A stretch of 24,044 nt of DNA from UBA2922 sp035352555 (GTDB taxonomy: Bacteria; Bacillota; Clostridia; Oscillospirales; Oscillospiraceae): positions 1 through 24,044 of the forward strand of contig DAOPXW010000029.1 of NCBI GenBank assembly GCA_035352555.1, in the 5' to 3' direction. Numbering within the stretch: the stretch's first letter is position 1; each line of letters starts with the position of its first letter. A program made the position numbers and the translations under genes. The notes beneath the pieces were generated by a model, which was not told where the DNA came from, did not search any database, and saw only the letters and a list, made by a program, of their open reading frames with translations. This document shows positions 1 to 7,217 of this stretch, one piece after another.

Positions 1-45
1 ACCCCGGTGGAGATCGTGAGCTTCAAGACCGGAGACGGGGAATAA
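1..45 (+). CDS. 3' end of an unidentified gene
   Basis: The first 14 codons of the window read openly and end in TAA at 43-45 (last residues VSFKTGDGE). The fragment is directly followed by a strong hairpin, as expected at a gene end. It is too short to identify. That it is coding rests only on the open frame and its position before the terminator. Confidence 0.45.
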   Translation, partial: TPVEIVSFKTGDGE

Positions 46-50
46 AAATA

Positions 51-78
51 CGGCGGGAGGGGCTTGCCCCTCCCGCCG
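51..78. terminator. Intrinsic terminator, probably bidirectional
   Basis: A perfect 12-bp GC-rich stem (51-62 with 67-78) closes a 4-base loop. Read on the - strand it is followed by a T-rich run (complement of 44-50), so it should end the ANTAR-B3/B4 transcript. On the + side the tail is less T-rich, so termination of the upstream + gene is likely but weaker. Confidence 0.85.
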
Positions 79-91
79 TTGTTCTGCTATT

Positions 92-799
92 CTACAGCGT
101 GATGTCCATTTCCGGGTGTTCCCTGTCCACAAAGCCGGCGACCGCCGCACAGTGAAAGGACGTCTCCAGCGCCGTCTCCATCTCGGCCATGGCCCTGCGT
201 ACACGGTCGTCGTTGAAACCCGCGAAGCCGTCGATGGGGAAAAAGACGCGGCTCGTGTCCGCCCCGATCTTGCCGTGCTCCGACTGCCGCCACGTCCAGC
301 GGCGGGTACGCACCTGACTGCCCACGGCATAGACGAGCTCCCCCGGGTCGGGCGTTTCCTCGGTCTCGGCTCCGAAGGGGAGAAACGTGTCCCCCGGGCG
401 GGAAAACCGGATGGCCATGTCGCCGTCCGCCCCCGCGAGGTCGTGGGTGCCCATGGGCAGGGTGTATTTCAGAGAGACGGCGTTGTTCAGATCCACCAGC
501 GGGTTGATGCGGGGCATACCCTTGGCCTTGGCGATGCGAGTAAACAGCGCCTCGATGGAGCACATATATTTGTTAGGGTTCATACCCAGCGCCTGAAAAG
601 CCTCGCGGTAAGGGAGGATGTCCGGCTCCTCCTTGATCCTGCGGTCGAGGAAGCGGGCTTCCGCCAGCTTGACGCCCTCGTCCAGCAGGGTCTCGATCTC
701 CGGGTGGGCGCCGGTATTGTCGATGCCCTTCGCGGTGACAACGCCCACGCAGTAGGCGGGGAGCTTTTCAAAAACGTCGGGTTCGATCACAAATTTCAT
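92..799 (-). CDS. Stand-alone B3/B4 tRNA-binding domain protein
   Basis: This 235-aa protein resembles the B3/B4 domain of the phenylalanyl-tRNA synthetase beta subunit, which in the synthetase lies at the editing site for mischarged tRNA-Phe. Stand-alone copies are common in bacteria and their role is mostly unproven; trans-editing or amino-acid/tRNA binding is the usual guess. The core has the family look: an N-terminal beta region, a middle stretch around residues 65-110 with ALGMNPNKY and INPLVDLNN, and a C-terminal beta region near DTSRVFFPIDGF. No membrane segment is seen. The ATG at 799 has an AGAGG Shine-Dalgarno 8 bases upstream. It follows the ANTAR gene by 19 bases and probably shares its promoter at 1416-1444. 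Family call good; function not known. Confidence 0.85.
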   Translation of the reverse strand: MKFVIEPDVFEKLPAYCVGVVTAKGIDNTGAHPEIETLLDEGVKLAEARFLDRRIKEEPDILPYREAFQALGMNPNKYMCSIEALFTRIAKAKGMPRINPLVDLNNAVSLKYTLPMGTHDLAGADGDMAIRFSRPGDTFLPFGAETEETPDPGELVYAVGSQVRTRRWTWRQSEHGKIGADTSRVFFPIDGFAGFNDDRVRRAMAEMETALETSFHCAAVAGFVDREHPEMDITL

Positions 800-818
800 A
801 GTCGTTTCCTCTCCGCGT

Positions 819-1358
819 TTATCCCAGCGTCTTGAGAATGACAGCCGCCACGGAGGACATCCGGGAGGAGGTCTCCATGCTCTTGCGGCGGATATATTCC
901 CGGGCCTGATCCTCGCTGATATGGGTCTTTTTCACCAGCAGATTTTCGGCCTTGACAATGGTCAGTTCCTCGTCGTGGGGGATGGAGAGCTTCAGCAGGG
1001 CCTCTTTCTTGGCCACCAGCTGGGTCAGGGTATTCACGGACCCGGCCAGCTCGCCGCCCTTGACGGGCAGGGCCAGGGTAAACACGTTGGCGCCCCTGCA
1101 GTTTTTGATCTCGTCCGGCGTGCCCAGCACCAGGAAGGCGGCGGGGACATCGATCCACAGCGACAGGTCGTCCGCCGACATATCGCTGAACTCCGCCCCG
1201 CAGATGACCACGGCGCTGCCGGTCTCCTCCGCGGCGGCGATGATCTCCTGCCCGCTGCGGCAGCGGCAGTTGACGGCGACGCCGTGATTCTCCAGCACGG
1301 ACGCGATATTGTCGGTGTTCTTTTCCGAGACGAACGCGGCGATTATCCTACAGCTCAT
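819..1358 (-). CDS. ANTAR-domain response regulator with degenerate receiver
   Basis: This is a 179-aa protein with a CheY-like N-terminal half (about residues 1-115), a short linking helix, and a C-terminal ANTAR domain (about 120-175). The ANTAR part shows helical blocks ending in ISEDQAREYIRRKSME and SRMSSVAAVIL. ANTAR domains bind paired RNA hairpins and act as antiterminators. The expected phospho-acceptor Asp in the receiver strand near residue 53 is not seen (the strand reads VVICGAEF), so phosphorylation may not control it. I chose the ATG at 1358 because it gives the usual receiver start (MSCRIIAAFV); the frame is open further upstream, but that stretch overlaps the promoter. It is first in a two-gene unit with the B3/B4 gene. 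I saw no convincing ANTAR target hairpin pair in the window. Confidence 0.85.
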   Translation of the reverse strand: MSCRIIAAFVSEKNTDNIASVLENHGVAVNCRCRSGQEIIAAAEETGSAVVICGAEFSDMSADDLSLWIDVPAAFLVLGTPDEIKNCRGANVFTLALPVKGGELAGSVNTLTQLVAKKEALLKLSIPHDEELTIVKAENLLVKKTHISEDQAREYIRRKSMETSSRMSSVAAVILKTLG

Positions 1359-1415
1359 TTCTCCGTACCCCCATAAACAGCGCAGCCTGTAAGCGCAACT
1401 AACGGCTTTTCTTCG

Positions 1416-1444
1416 ATTATACACAAACCCCGGCGAAATTACAA
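1416..1444 (-). promoter_or_regulatory. Sigma-A promoter of the ANTAR-B3/B4 operon
   Basis: On the - strand a -35 box TTGTAA (1444-1439) and a perfect -10 box TATAAT (1421-1416) are separated by exactly 17 bases. The expected start near 1409 leaves a leader of about 50 bases before the ATG at 1358. Confidence 0.8.
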
Positions 1445-1456
1445 CGCCCATCCGCA

Positions 1457-1485
1457 TTTACTTTTCCTGATGAATGTGGTATTTT
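1457..1485 (+). promoter_or_regulatory. Probable promoter of the lar operon
   Basis: TTTACT (1457-1462) and TATTTT (1480-1485) lie 17 bases apart; each matches the consensus at four of six positions. Placement between the divergent ANTAR promoter and the larE start is right. It lies downstream of an in-frame ATG at 1470, which argues against that ATG as the larE start. Confidence 0.45.
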
Positions 1486-1514
1486 CAATAACAGGAACCC
1501 GATTGGAGCAGGAA

Positions 1515-2258
1515 ATGGAACTGAGTGATTTTTTCGTCCGGGTGCCGAAAGCGGCGCTGGGACTGTCCGGCGGCACGGATTCCTCGTATCTGCTGTACGC
1601 CGGCAGAAAGCTGGGCGCGGACGTGCGCCCCTATTTTGTCAGGACCGTGTTCCAGCCCGCCTTTGAGCTGGAGGACGCGAAAAAGGTCTGTAGCTTTTCC
1701 GGCGCGGAGCTGACCGTGATCGAAGCGGACATTCTCGCGGTGCCCCAGGTGGCGGCAAACCCGGAAAACCGCTGTTATTACTGTAAAACGGCCATCTTTT
1801 CCGCGCTGAAGGCCCGGGCCGCGGCGGACGGTTACGATGTGATTCTGGACGGCACCAACGCCTCCGACGACGCGGCCGACCGGCCTGGCATGAAGGCGCT
1901 GGGCGAGCTTTCCGTCCGCTCCCCCCTGCGGGAGTGCGGCATCACCAAGGCCGACGTGCGCGCCCTCTCCGCCCGGGCGGGGCTTTTCACCGCGGACAAG
2001 CCCTCCTACGCCTGTCTGGCCACCCGCGTCCCCGCCGGGGAGATCCTCACGGCGGAGAAGCTGGAAAAGGTGGAAAAGGCCGAAAACGCGCTTTTCGAGA
2101 TGGGCTATACCGATTTTCGCGTGCGCCTGAGGGGCGGCGCGGCCCGTCTGGAATTCAGCCGGGCGCAGCTGCTGCGCGCCGTACGCGAATGGGACGATAT
2201 CCGCCGCGCGCTGGGGAAGGATTTTTCCGCCGTCGCCATGGACATGAAAGGACGCTGA
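1515..2258 (+). CDS. larE: LarE, sulfur transferase for the nickel-pincer nucleotide cofactor
   Basis: LarE is a PP-loop ATP pyrophosphatase that activates the carboxylates of the LarB product as adenylates and supplies sulfur to make thiocarboxylates. In this 247-aa protein the PP-loop SGGTDSS is at residues 18-24. Cysteines sit at 87 and 90 (RCYYCK) and 167 (SYACLATR). The Lactobacillus plantarum enzyme uses one sacrificial Cys, whereas some homologues have three cysteines holding a 4Fe-4S cluster; this protein fits the three-Cys pattern. I chose the ATG at 1515 because GGAG at 1505-1508 sits six bases upstream; the in-frame ATG at 1470 has no Shine-Dalgarno and lies within the predicted promoter. 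larB starts four bases after its stop. The N-terminus is a little shorter than in typical LarE. Confidence 0.92.
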   Translation: MELSDFFVRVPKAALGLSGGTDSSYLLYAGRKLGADVRPYFVRTVFQPAFELEDAKKVCSFSGAELTVIEADILAVPQVAANPENRCYYCKTAIFSALKARAAADGYDVILDGTNASDDAADRPGMKALGELSVRSPLRECGITKADVRALSARAGLFTADKPSYACLATRVPAGEILTAEKLEKVEKAENALFEMGYTDFRVRLRGGAARLEFSRAQLLRAVREWDDIRRALGKDFSAVAMDMKGR

Positions 2259-2262
2259 CTAT

Positions 2263-3024
2263 ATGAGTCAGAGAGACATCGAACACATTCTCGAGCAGGT
2301 GCGGGACGGCGGCATGACGCCGGAGGACGCCCTGCTGAAGCTGAAGCTGGAGCCCTTTGAGGACCTGGGCTTCGCAAAAGTGGATCACCACCGCGAGCTG
2401 CGCCAGGGGACAAGCGAGGTACTCTACGGCGCGGGCAAGACCGACGAGCATATCATCAGGATCGCCCAGGCGCTCCGCGCCCACGGTCAGAAGACCGTGC
2501 TGGTGACCCGCATCGCCCCCGCCACCGCGGCGGCCATCGCCCAGGCGGGCCTGCCCATAGATTATAACGAGTCGGGGCGCATCGGCGTCATCGGCGCACC
2601 GCCCGAACCCGACGGGGACGGCACCGTCGTGGTGGCCACCGGCGGCACCAGCGACATCCCCGTGGCCGAGGAAGCCGCCGTCACCGCCGAGGCGCTGGGC
2701 AACCGCGTGAAGCGCCTGTACGACGTGGGCGTGTCCGGCGTCCACCGGCTGCTGTCCCACGCAGAGGATATCATGTCCGCCCGGTGCATCGTGGCCGTGG
2801 CCGGCATGGAGGGCGCGCTGCCCTCCGTCATCGGCGGCCTCGCCGATTCCCCGGTGATCGCGGTGCCCACCAGCGTGGGCTACGGCGCGTCCCTGGGCGG
2901 TATCGCGGCGCTGCTGAGTATGCTCAATTCCTGCGCCAGCGGCGTGTCGGTGGTGAATATTGACAACGGCTTCGGCGGCGGGTATCTGGCCAGCATGATC
3001 AATCATCTGGGGCACAAAGTTTGA
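2263..3024 (+). CDS. larB: LarB, nicotinate adenine dinucleotide carboxylase/hydrolase
   Basis: LarB carboxylates the pyridine ring of nicotinic acid adenine dinucleotide and hydrolyses it to the mononucleotide, the first step of nickel-pincer cofactor synthesis. The 253-aa protein has the family layout: a helical N-terminal part (residues 1-90) and a C-terminal PurE-like (AIR carboxylase) domain from about 120, with VVVATGGTSDIPVAEEAA, GMEGALPSVIGGL and PTSVGYGAS. Length is normal. It begins four bases after larE, with AAAGGA about 10 bases upstream of the ATG. Its last codons and stop lie inside the left arm of a 10-bp hairpin (3016-3040) that opens the larB-larC gap. Confident call. Confidence 0.95.
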   Translation: MSQRDIEHILEQVRDGGMTPEDALLKLKLEPFEDLGFAKVDHHRELRQGTSEVLYGAGKTDEHIIRIAQALRAHGQKTVLVTRIAPATAAAIAQAGLPIDYNESGRIGVIGAPPEPDGDGTVVVATGGTSDIPVAEEAAVTAEALGNRVKRLYDVGVSGVHRLLSHAEDIMSARCIVAVAGMEGALPSVIGGLADSPVIAVPTSVGYGASLGGIAALLSMLNSCASGVSVVNIDNGFGGGYLASMINHLGHKV

Positions 3025-3158
3025 AACAAGTTCAAACTTTATGCAGTTTAAGCGCTTTTTTCTCGCCGATTGCGCGGCAACCGAAAAACAGGCGCATTAT
3101 GACCATTTCTTTCATGGTTGTTTTGTGGCTTGAAGCGCAGCGAAAGGAATGGTCATAA
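3016..3158 (+). promoter_or_regulatory. Structured larB-larC intercistronic RNA, larC Shine-Dalgarno sequestered
   Basis: Three structures are visible. First, a perfect 10-bp hairpin at 3016-3025/3031-3040 overlaps the larB stop and has no T-run directly after it. Second, a middle hairpin can form from CGCC 3064-3067 with GGCG 3091-3094, enclosing TTGC/GCAA (3070-3073/3077-3080). Third, a 17-bp stem pairs 3097-3113 with 3142-3158 (16 Watson-Crick pairs, one U-G), enclosing a 28-base loop. The right arm holds the likely larC Shine-Dalgarno AAAGGA (3143-3148). A competing short hairpin, ACCAT 3102-3106 with ATGGT 3114-3118, would free that site. Seen directly in sequence; a regulatory role is inferred, and no known riboswitch class was recognised. 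Confidence 0.55.
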
Positions 3159-3160
3159 AT

Positions 3161-4333
3161 ATGAAGCTGCTTTTTTGGGACTGCGGCATGGGCTGCGCGG
3201 GGGATATGCTGTCCGCCGCGCTGCTGGCCCTGTGCCCCGACCCGGCGGGGATGCTGGAAAAGCTCAACGCGCTGGGTATCCCCGGCGTGCGCTACACGGC
3301 GGAGAACGCCGAAAAATGCGGTATCGTGGGCACCCGGCTGCGCGTGACCTGTCTGGGGGACGAGGAGGGCGGGAGCGCCCCCCACGCCCATCACGGGCTG
3401 CATCTGGGCGACATCCGCGCGCTGATCGCGTCTCTGGCCATGCCGGAGGCGGCAAAGGTAAATGCAGGCCGGGTCTACGACCTGCTGGCTTCGGCGGAGA
3501 GCGCTGCCCACGGAGTGCCCATGGAACACATCCATTTTCATGAGCTGGGCACCATGGATGCCGTGGCGGACATCGCCGCCGTGTGCTTTCTCCTGGAGCT
3601 GCTGGCCCCGGAGCGGATCGTCTGCTCCCCGGTGCGCACGGGCTTCGGCGCCGTGAAGTGCGCCCACGGCATCCTGCCGGTGCCCGCCCCGGCCGCCGCG
3701 TCGCTGCTGACGGGCATCCCCACCTTCGCCGGGGAAATTGAGGGCGAGCTGTGCACCCCCACCGGGGCCGCGCTGCTGAAGGCCTTTGCTTCCGATTTCG
3801 GCCGGCAGCCCGCCATGACCGTTGCGGTCGTGGGCTACGGCATGGGAACCAAGGACTTTCCCGCCGCCAACTGCGTGCGCGCCCTGCTGGGAGAGGCCGC
3901 CGAGCAGATTGTGGAGCTGTGCTGCGAGGTGGACGATATGACCGGCGAGGATATCGGCTACGCCATCGGCGCGCTGCGCAGGGCGGGCGCGCTGGACGTG
4001 TCGTGGCAGGCCGTGGGTATGAAAAAGGACCGCCCCGGCGTGCGCCTGACCTGTCTGTGCCGGCCGGATCTCCGGGATGCCATGGTGCGGCTGATCTTTC
4101 AGCTCACCGCCACGCTGGGCATCCGGGAAGCGCTGTGCGCGCGCTACATCCTGCGCCGCTCCTTTGCAACGGAGGAGACCCCCTGGGGCCCGGTGCGCCT
4201 GAAGCGGGCCGAGGGCTGGGACACGGCGCGAACCAAGCCCGAGTACGACGACATAGCCGCCATTGCGGAAAAGACCGGCCTTTCACCGGCGGAGATCAGA
4301 AATCAGCTTTCTGGAGGACGAGACGATGCCTGA
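3161..4333 (+). CDS. larC: LarC, nickel insertion protein (full-length)
   Basis: LarC is a CTP-dependent nickel insertase that completes the pincer cofactor. This 390-aa protein shows the family start MKLLFWDC followed by GCAGDM, then a His-rich stretch (about 74-81), HIHFHELG (124-131), CTPTGAALL (198-206) and CEVDDMTGED (255-264). The N- and C-terminal parts, made as LarC1/LarC2 by programmed frameshifting in L. plantarum, are one uninterrupted frame here. Start: the ATG at 3161 matches family N-termini. An in-frame ATG at 3149 abuts the AAAGGA Shine-Dalgarno and is unlikely; from 3161 the spacing is a long 12 bases. The initiation region lies beside or inside a strong hairpin, so translation may be controlled. 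The 3' end overlaps the hydrogenase gene by 8 bases, suggesting translational coupling. Confidence 0.94.
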   Translation: MKLLFWDCGMGCAGDMLSAALLALCPDPAGMLEKLNALGIPGVRYTAENAEKCGIVGTRLRVTCLGDEEGGSAPHAHHGLHLGDIRALIASLAMPEAAKVNAGRVYDLLASAESAAHGVPMEHIHFHELGTMDAVADIAAVCFLLELLAPERIVCSPVRTGFGAVKCAHGILPVPAPAAASLLTGIPTFAGEIEGELCTPTGAALLKAFASDFGRQPAMTVAVVGYGMGTKDFPAANCVRALLGEAAEQIVELCCEVDDMTGEDIGYAIGALRRAGALDVSWQAVGMKKDRPGVRLTCLCRPDLRDAMVRLIFQLTATLGIREALCARYILRRSFATEETPWGPVRLKRAEGWDTARTKPEYDDIAAIAEKTGLSPAEIRNQLSGGRDDA

Positions 4334-6005
4334 AGTACTGACACTGAAGAAATCCAACTGCAAGAACTGCCACAAGTGCATCCGCTTCTGCCCGGTGAAG
4401 GCCATCCGCTTCACGGGGCATCAGGCCCACATCATCAGTGACGACTGCATTCTCTGCGGCAGCTGCTATGTGGTCTGCCCCCACGATGCCAAGGAGGTCG
4501 CCGATGCCCGGGAGACCGTCCGGGGCTTTTTGCGGGGCGACGCGCCTGTTATCGCCAGCCTGGCCCCGTCCTTTGTGGCGGGCTTTGAGGGCGTGGGCAT
4601 CGGGTCCATGAAGGAGGCCCTGAAAAAGCTGGGCTTTGACGACGCGGAGGAGACCGCCATCGGCGCCACGCTGGTGAAGCGCGAATACGAAAAACAGCTC
4701 AACGCGGGCAATCGGGATGTGATTATCACCACCTGCTGCCCCGCCGCCACCACGCTGGTGCAGAAATACTATCCCGAGCTGTGCCGCTATCTCTCCCCCG
4801 TGGTATCGCCCATGATCGCCCACGCCATCGACATCAAACGCCGCCTGCCCAACGCCAAGGTGGTGTTTATCGGCCCGTGCCTGGCCAAAAAAAAGGAGGC
4901 CGAGGGCAATCTGGTGGACGCCGTGCTGACCTTTGCGGAGCTGTCCGCCCTGTTCAAGGAGGCCGGCATCGAGGTGGAGCAGCGCCTGGATGATAACGCC
5001 CACAGCCGGGCCAGACTGTTCCCCACCGCCGGCGGCATCCTCAAGACCATGGACCTGCCAGACAACGGCTACACCTATCTGGCGGTAGACGGTCCCCGGG
5101 AGTGCCGCGCCGCGCTGAATGACCTGAAGGAGGGCGGCATCCACAAGTGCTTCATCGAGCTGTCCTCCTGCAAGGGCAGCTGCATCGGCGGCCCCATTAT
5201 GGAAAAATACGACAATTACCCCATCCGCCACTATCAGATGGCCGTGAATTACGCCGGGCCGGACGATTTCGACGTGGCCCGGGGCAGGGACGAGGTGCTG
5301 GAGACCGAATATATGCGCAAGGACGTGCCTAAGCCCGTACCCACCGAGGCCGAGATCAAGGATATCCTCAAGCTCATGGGCAAGACCACCCCCGACGACG
5401 AGCTCAACTGCGGCACCTGCGGCTACGATTCCTGCCGGGACAAGGCCGTGGCCGTGTTCCGCGGCATCGCCGACCCCAGTATGTGCCTGCCCTACATCAT
5501 GGATAAAAGCGAGAGCTTCGCCAACAACATCCTTAACAACTCCCCCAACGGGCTGGTGATCGTCAACGACAAGTTCGAAATCCAGCAGCTGAATCTGGCC
5601 GCCCTCGGGATGCTGAACATCCGCAGTCAGGATGACATATTGGGCGAGAACATCGTGCGCATTCTGGAGCCCGCCCCCTTCTTCCAGGTCAGCGAATCCG
5701 GCCGCGCCATTAAAAACCAGCGCAGTTATTCCGCCGATTACAAAAAATACTTTGAACAGACCATCGTCTACGACAAGACCTCCCACCTGTTCATCTGCAT
5801 CCTCCGCGACGTGACGGAGGAGGAGGTCGCCCGCGCCAAGCGTGAGGAGATCAGCCGCACCACCGCTGAGATCGCGGACAAGGTGGTGGACAAGCAGATG
5901 CGCATCGTGCAGGAGATTGCCTCCCTGCTGGGCGAGACCACGGCGGAGACCAAAATCGCCCTGACAAATCTGAAGGAGTCGATCAATACCGATGAAAAGG
6001 AATGA
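4326..6005 (+). CDS. hydS: Sensory (group C) [FeFe] hydrogenase with PAS domain
   Basis: This 559-aa protein has two 4Fe-4S ferredoxin motifs (Cys 12/15/18/22 and 41/44/47/51), then the H-cluster domain: TTCCPA (Cys137-138), GPCLAKKKE (Cys185) and SSCKGSCIGGP (Cys282 and 286). A further Fe-S motif follows (CGTCGYDSC, Cys 362/365/370/387), a PAS domain (about 395-500) and a coiled-coil tail (500-555). All four H-cluster Cys ligands are present. The third motif has Ser where catalytic enzymes have Met (usual EMAC), as in HydS-type sensory enzymes. Such proteins have low H2 turnover and are thought to pass an H2 or redox signal to an output partner, here the overlapping phosphatase. The ATG at 4326 has GGAGG eight bases upstream and overlaps the larC end. 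HydE/F/G maturases are not in the window. The substrate sensed is inferred, not shown. Confidence 0.9.
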   Translation: MPEVLTLKKSNCKNCHKCIRFCPVKAIRFTGHQAHIISDDCILCGSCYVVCPHDAKEVADARETVRGFLRGDAPVIASLAPSFVAGFEGVGIGSMKEALKKLGFDDAEETAIGATLVKREYEKQLNAGNRDVIITTCCPAATTLVQKYYPELCRYLSPVVSPMIAHAIDIKRRLPNAKVVFIGPCLAKKKEAEGNLVDAVLTFAELSALFKEAGIEVEQRLDDNAHSRARLFPTAGGILKTMDLPDNGYTYLAVDGPRECRAALNDLKEGGIHKCFIELSSCKGSCIGGPIMEKYDNYPIRHYQMAVNYAGPDDFDVARGRDEVLETEYMRKDVPKPVPTEAEIKDILKLMGKTTPDDELNCGTCGYDSCRDKAVAVFRGIADPSMCLPYIMDKSESFANNILNNSPNGLVIVNDKFEIQQLNLAALGMLNIRSQDDILGENIVRILEPAPFFQVSESGRAIKNQRSYSADYKKYFEQTIVYDKTSHLFICILRDVTEEEVARAKREEISRTTAEIADKVVDKQMRIVQEIASLLGETTAETKIALTNLKESINTDEKE

Positions 6006-7164
6006 GTATTTCGCCGACATCGGCTATATGAGCCTCAACCACGCCGGAGAGGAGCTGTGCGGCGACCATGTGGAGGTGGTGCAGCAGGGCGGCAACTCCC
6101 GCATCGTGGTGCTGGCCGACGGGCTGGGCAGCGGCGTGAAGGCCAGCATCCTGTCCATACTGACCTCCAAGATCATCTCCACCATGCTGGCCGCCGATAT
6201 GAAGCTGGAGGACGCCGTGAGCACCATCGCGGACACGCTGCCCATCAACCAGGACATCAATTCCGCCTTCTCCACCTTTACCATCATGCGCATCGTCAAC
6301 AACGAGCGGGCGGAGATCATCCAGTATGAGAACCCCAACGTCATCCTGCTGCGGGCGGGCAAAAATTGCGAGATCCCGTGCAACACCCTGCGCATCGGCG
6401 ACAAGGAGATCCTCCAGTCAGAGATCAAGCTGCAGGAAAACGATATCTTTTTCCTCATGTCCGACGGCGTGCTCTACGCCAGCAACGACGGGGTTTACAA
6501 CGAATACTGGGACCGGGATCATATCATCTCCTACATGGAGACCTTCTACAACATCGGCTTCACGGCCAAAACCCTCACCACCATCCTGCTGGAGGAGACC
6601 GGCCGCCTGTACGACGGGCGCCCCACGGACGACGCCACGGTCTGCACGGTCCGTATCCGCCGCCGGGAAGCCGTGAATCTGGCCTTCGGCCCCCCTTCCA
6701 GCTACGACGACAACATCAAGATGATGTCCCTGTTCTTTGCCCGGGGGGGGCGTCACATCGTCTGCGGCGGCACCACCGCCAAGATCGCCGCCGCCTATCT
6801 GGGCACGGCCGTGGTGGTCAGCGACCTCACCCCCGACCCGGATATCCCCCCCGTCTCCACGGTGGACGGCATTGACCTGGTGACGGAGGGCATCGTCACC
6901 ATGGACCGGGTGCTGACCTATGCCAAGGACTATCTGGCCGGGAACACCCAGTTCGAGGAATGGAGCTACAAGAAGGACGGCGCTTCCCTGATCTCCCGGA
7001 TGCTTTTTGAGACGGCCACGGACGTGAACCTGTTCATCGGCAAGGCCGTGAATCCCGCTCACCAAAACCTGCCCTTCAACTTTGAGGTCAAGATGCGGCT
7101 GGTGAACGAGCTGGTGGACAGTCTGGAGAGCATGGGCAAGATCGTACTGGTCAATTATTTTTAA
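5992..7164 (+). CDS. SpoIIE/PP2C-family serine phosphatase, output partner of the sensory hydrogenase
   Basis: This is a soluble 390-aa protein. Residues about 1-225 form a PP2C/SpoIIE phosphatase domain with metal-binding motifs CGDH (Asp25), LADGLGSG (Asp43), MSDGV (Asp158) and DDATV (Asp213/214), so it should be active. Residues about 226-390 form a second region rich in short hydrophobic strands (HIVCGGTTAKIAAAYLG, MGKIVLVNYF) that I do not recognise; it may receive the signal or bind a partner. The ATG lies 14 bases inside hydS, with AAGGAG 13 bases upstream, so expression is probably coupled. Sensory hydrogenases linked to phosphatases are a known arrangement. Its substrate, probably a phosphorylated anti-anti-sigma-like protein, is not encoded nearby. 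The gene ends at a strong terminator. Confidence 0.9.
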   Translation: MKRNEYFADIGYMSLNHAGEELCGDHVEVVQQGGNSRIVVLADGLGSGVKASILSILTSKIISTMLAADMKLEDAVSTIADTLPINQDINSAFSTFTIMRIVNNERAEIIQYENPNVILLRAGKNCEIPCNTLRIGDKEILQSEIKLQENDIFFLMSDGVLYASNDGVYNEYWDRDHIISYMETFYNIGFTAKTLTTILLEETGRLYDGRPTDDATVCTVRIRRREAVNLAFGPPSSYDDNIKMMSLFFARGGRHIVCGGTTAKIAAAYLGTAVVVSDLTPDPDIPPVSTVDGIDLVTEGIVTMDRVLTYAKDYLAGNTQFEEWSYKKDGASLISRMLFETATDVNLFIGKAVNPAHQNLPFNFEVKMRLVNELVDSLESMGKIVLVNYF

Positions 7165-7166
7165 AC

Positions 7167-7211
7167 AAAAAAGGTTCGCCGCAGTTTTTAGAACTGCGGC
7201 GAACCTTTTTT
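7167..7211. terminator. Bidirectional intrinsic terminator
   Basis: A perfect 20-bp inverted repeat (7167-7186 with 7192-7211), loop TTTAG, is flanked by A6 and T6 runs. It serves both the lar-hydS-phosphatase operon and the convergent degV gene ending at 7218. Confidence 0.95.
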
Positions 7212-7217
7212 CGTTCG

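Noticed and set aside
1470..1514. larE starting at ATG 1470
   Set aside because: No Shine-Dalgarno, and the stretch overlaps the predicted -10 box; ATG 1515 has GGAG at ideal spacing.
3016..3040. Terminator between larB and larC
   Set aside because: The 10-bp hairpin is AT-rich and not followed by a T-run directly; the lar genes are expected to be co-transcribed.
4296..6020. 574-codon open frame opposite hydS
   Set aside because: Same low-complexity shadow pattern; hydS has clear motifs on the other strand.
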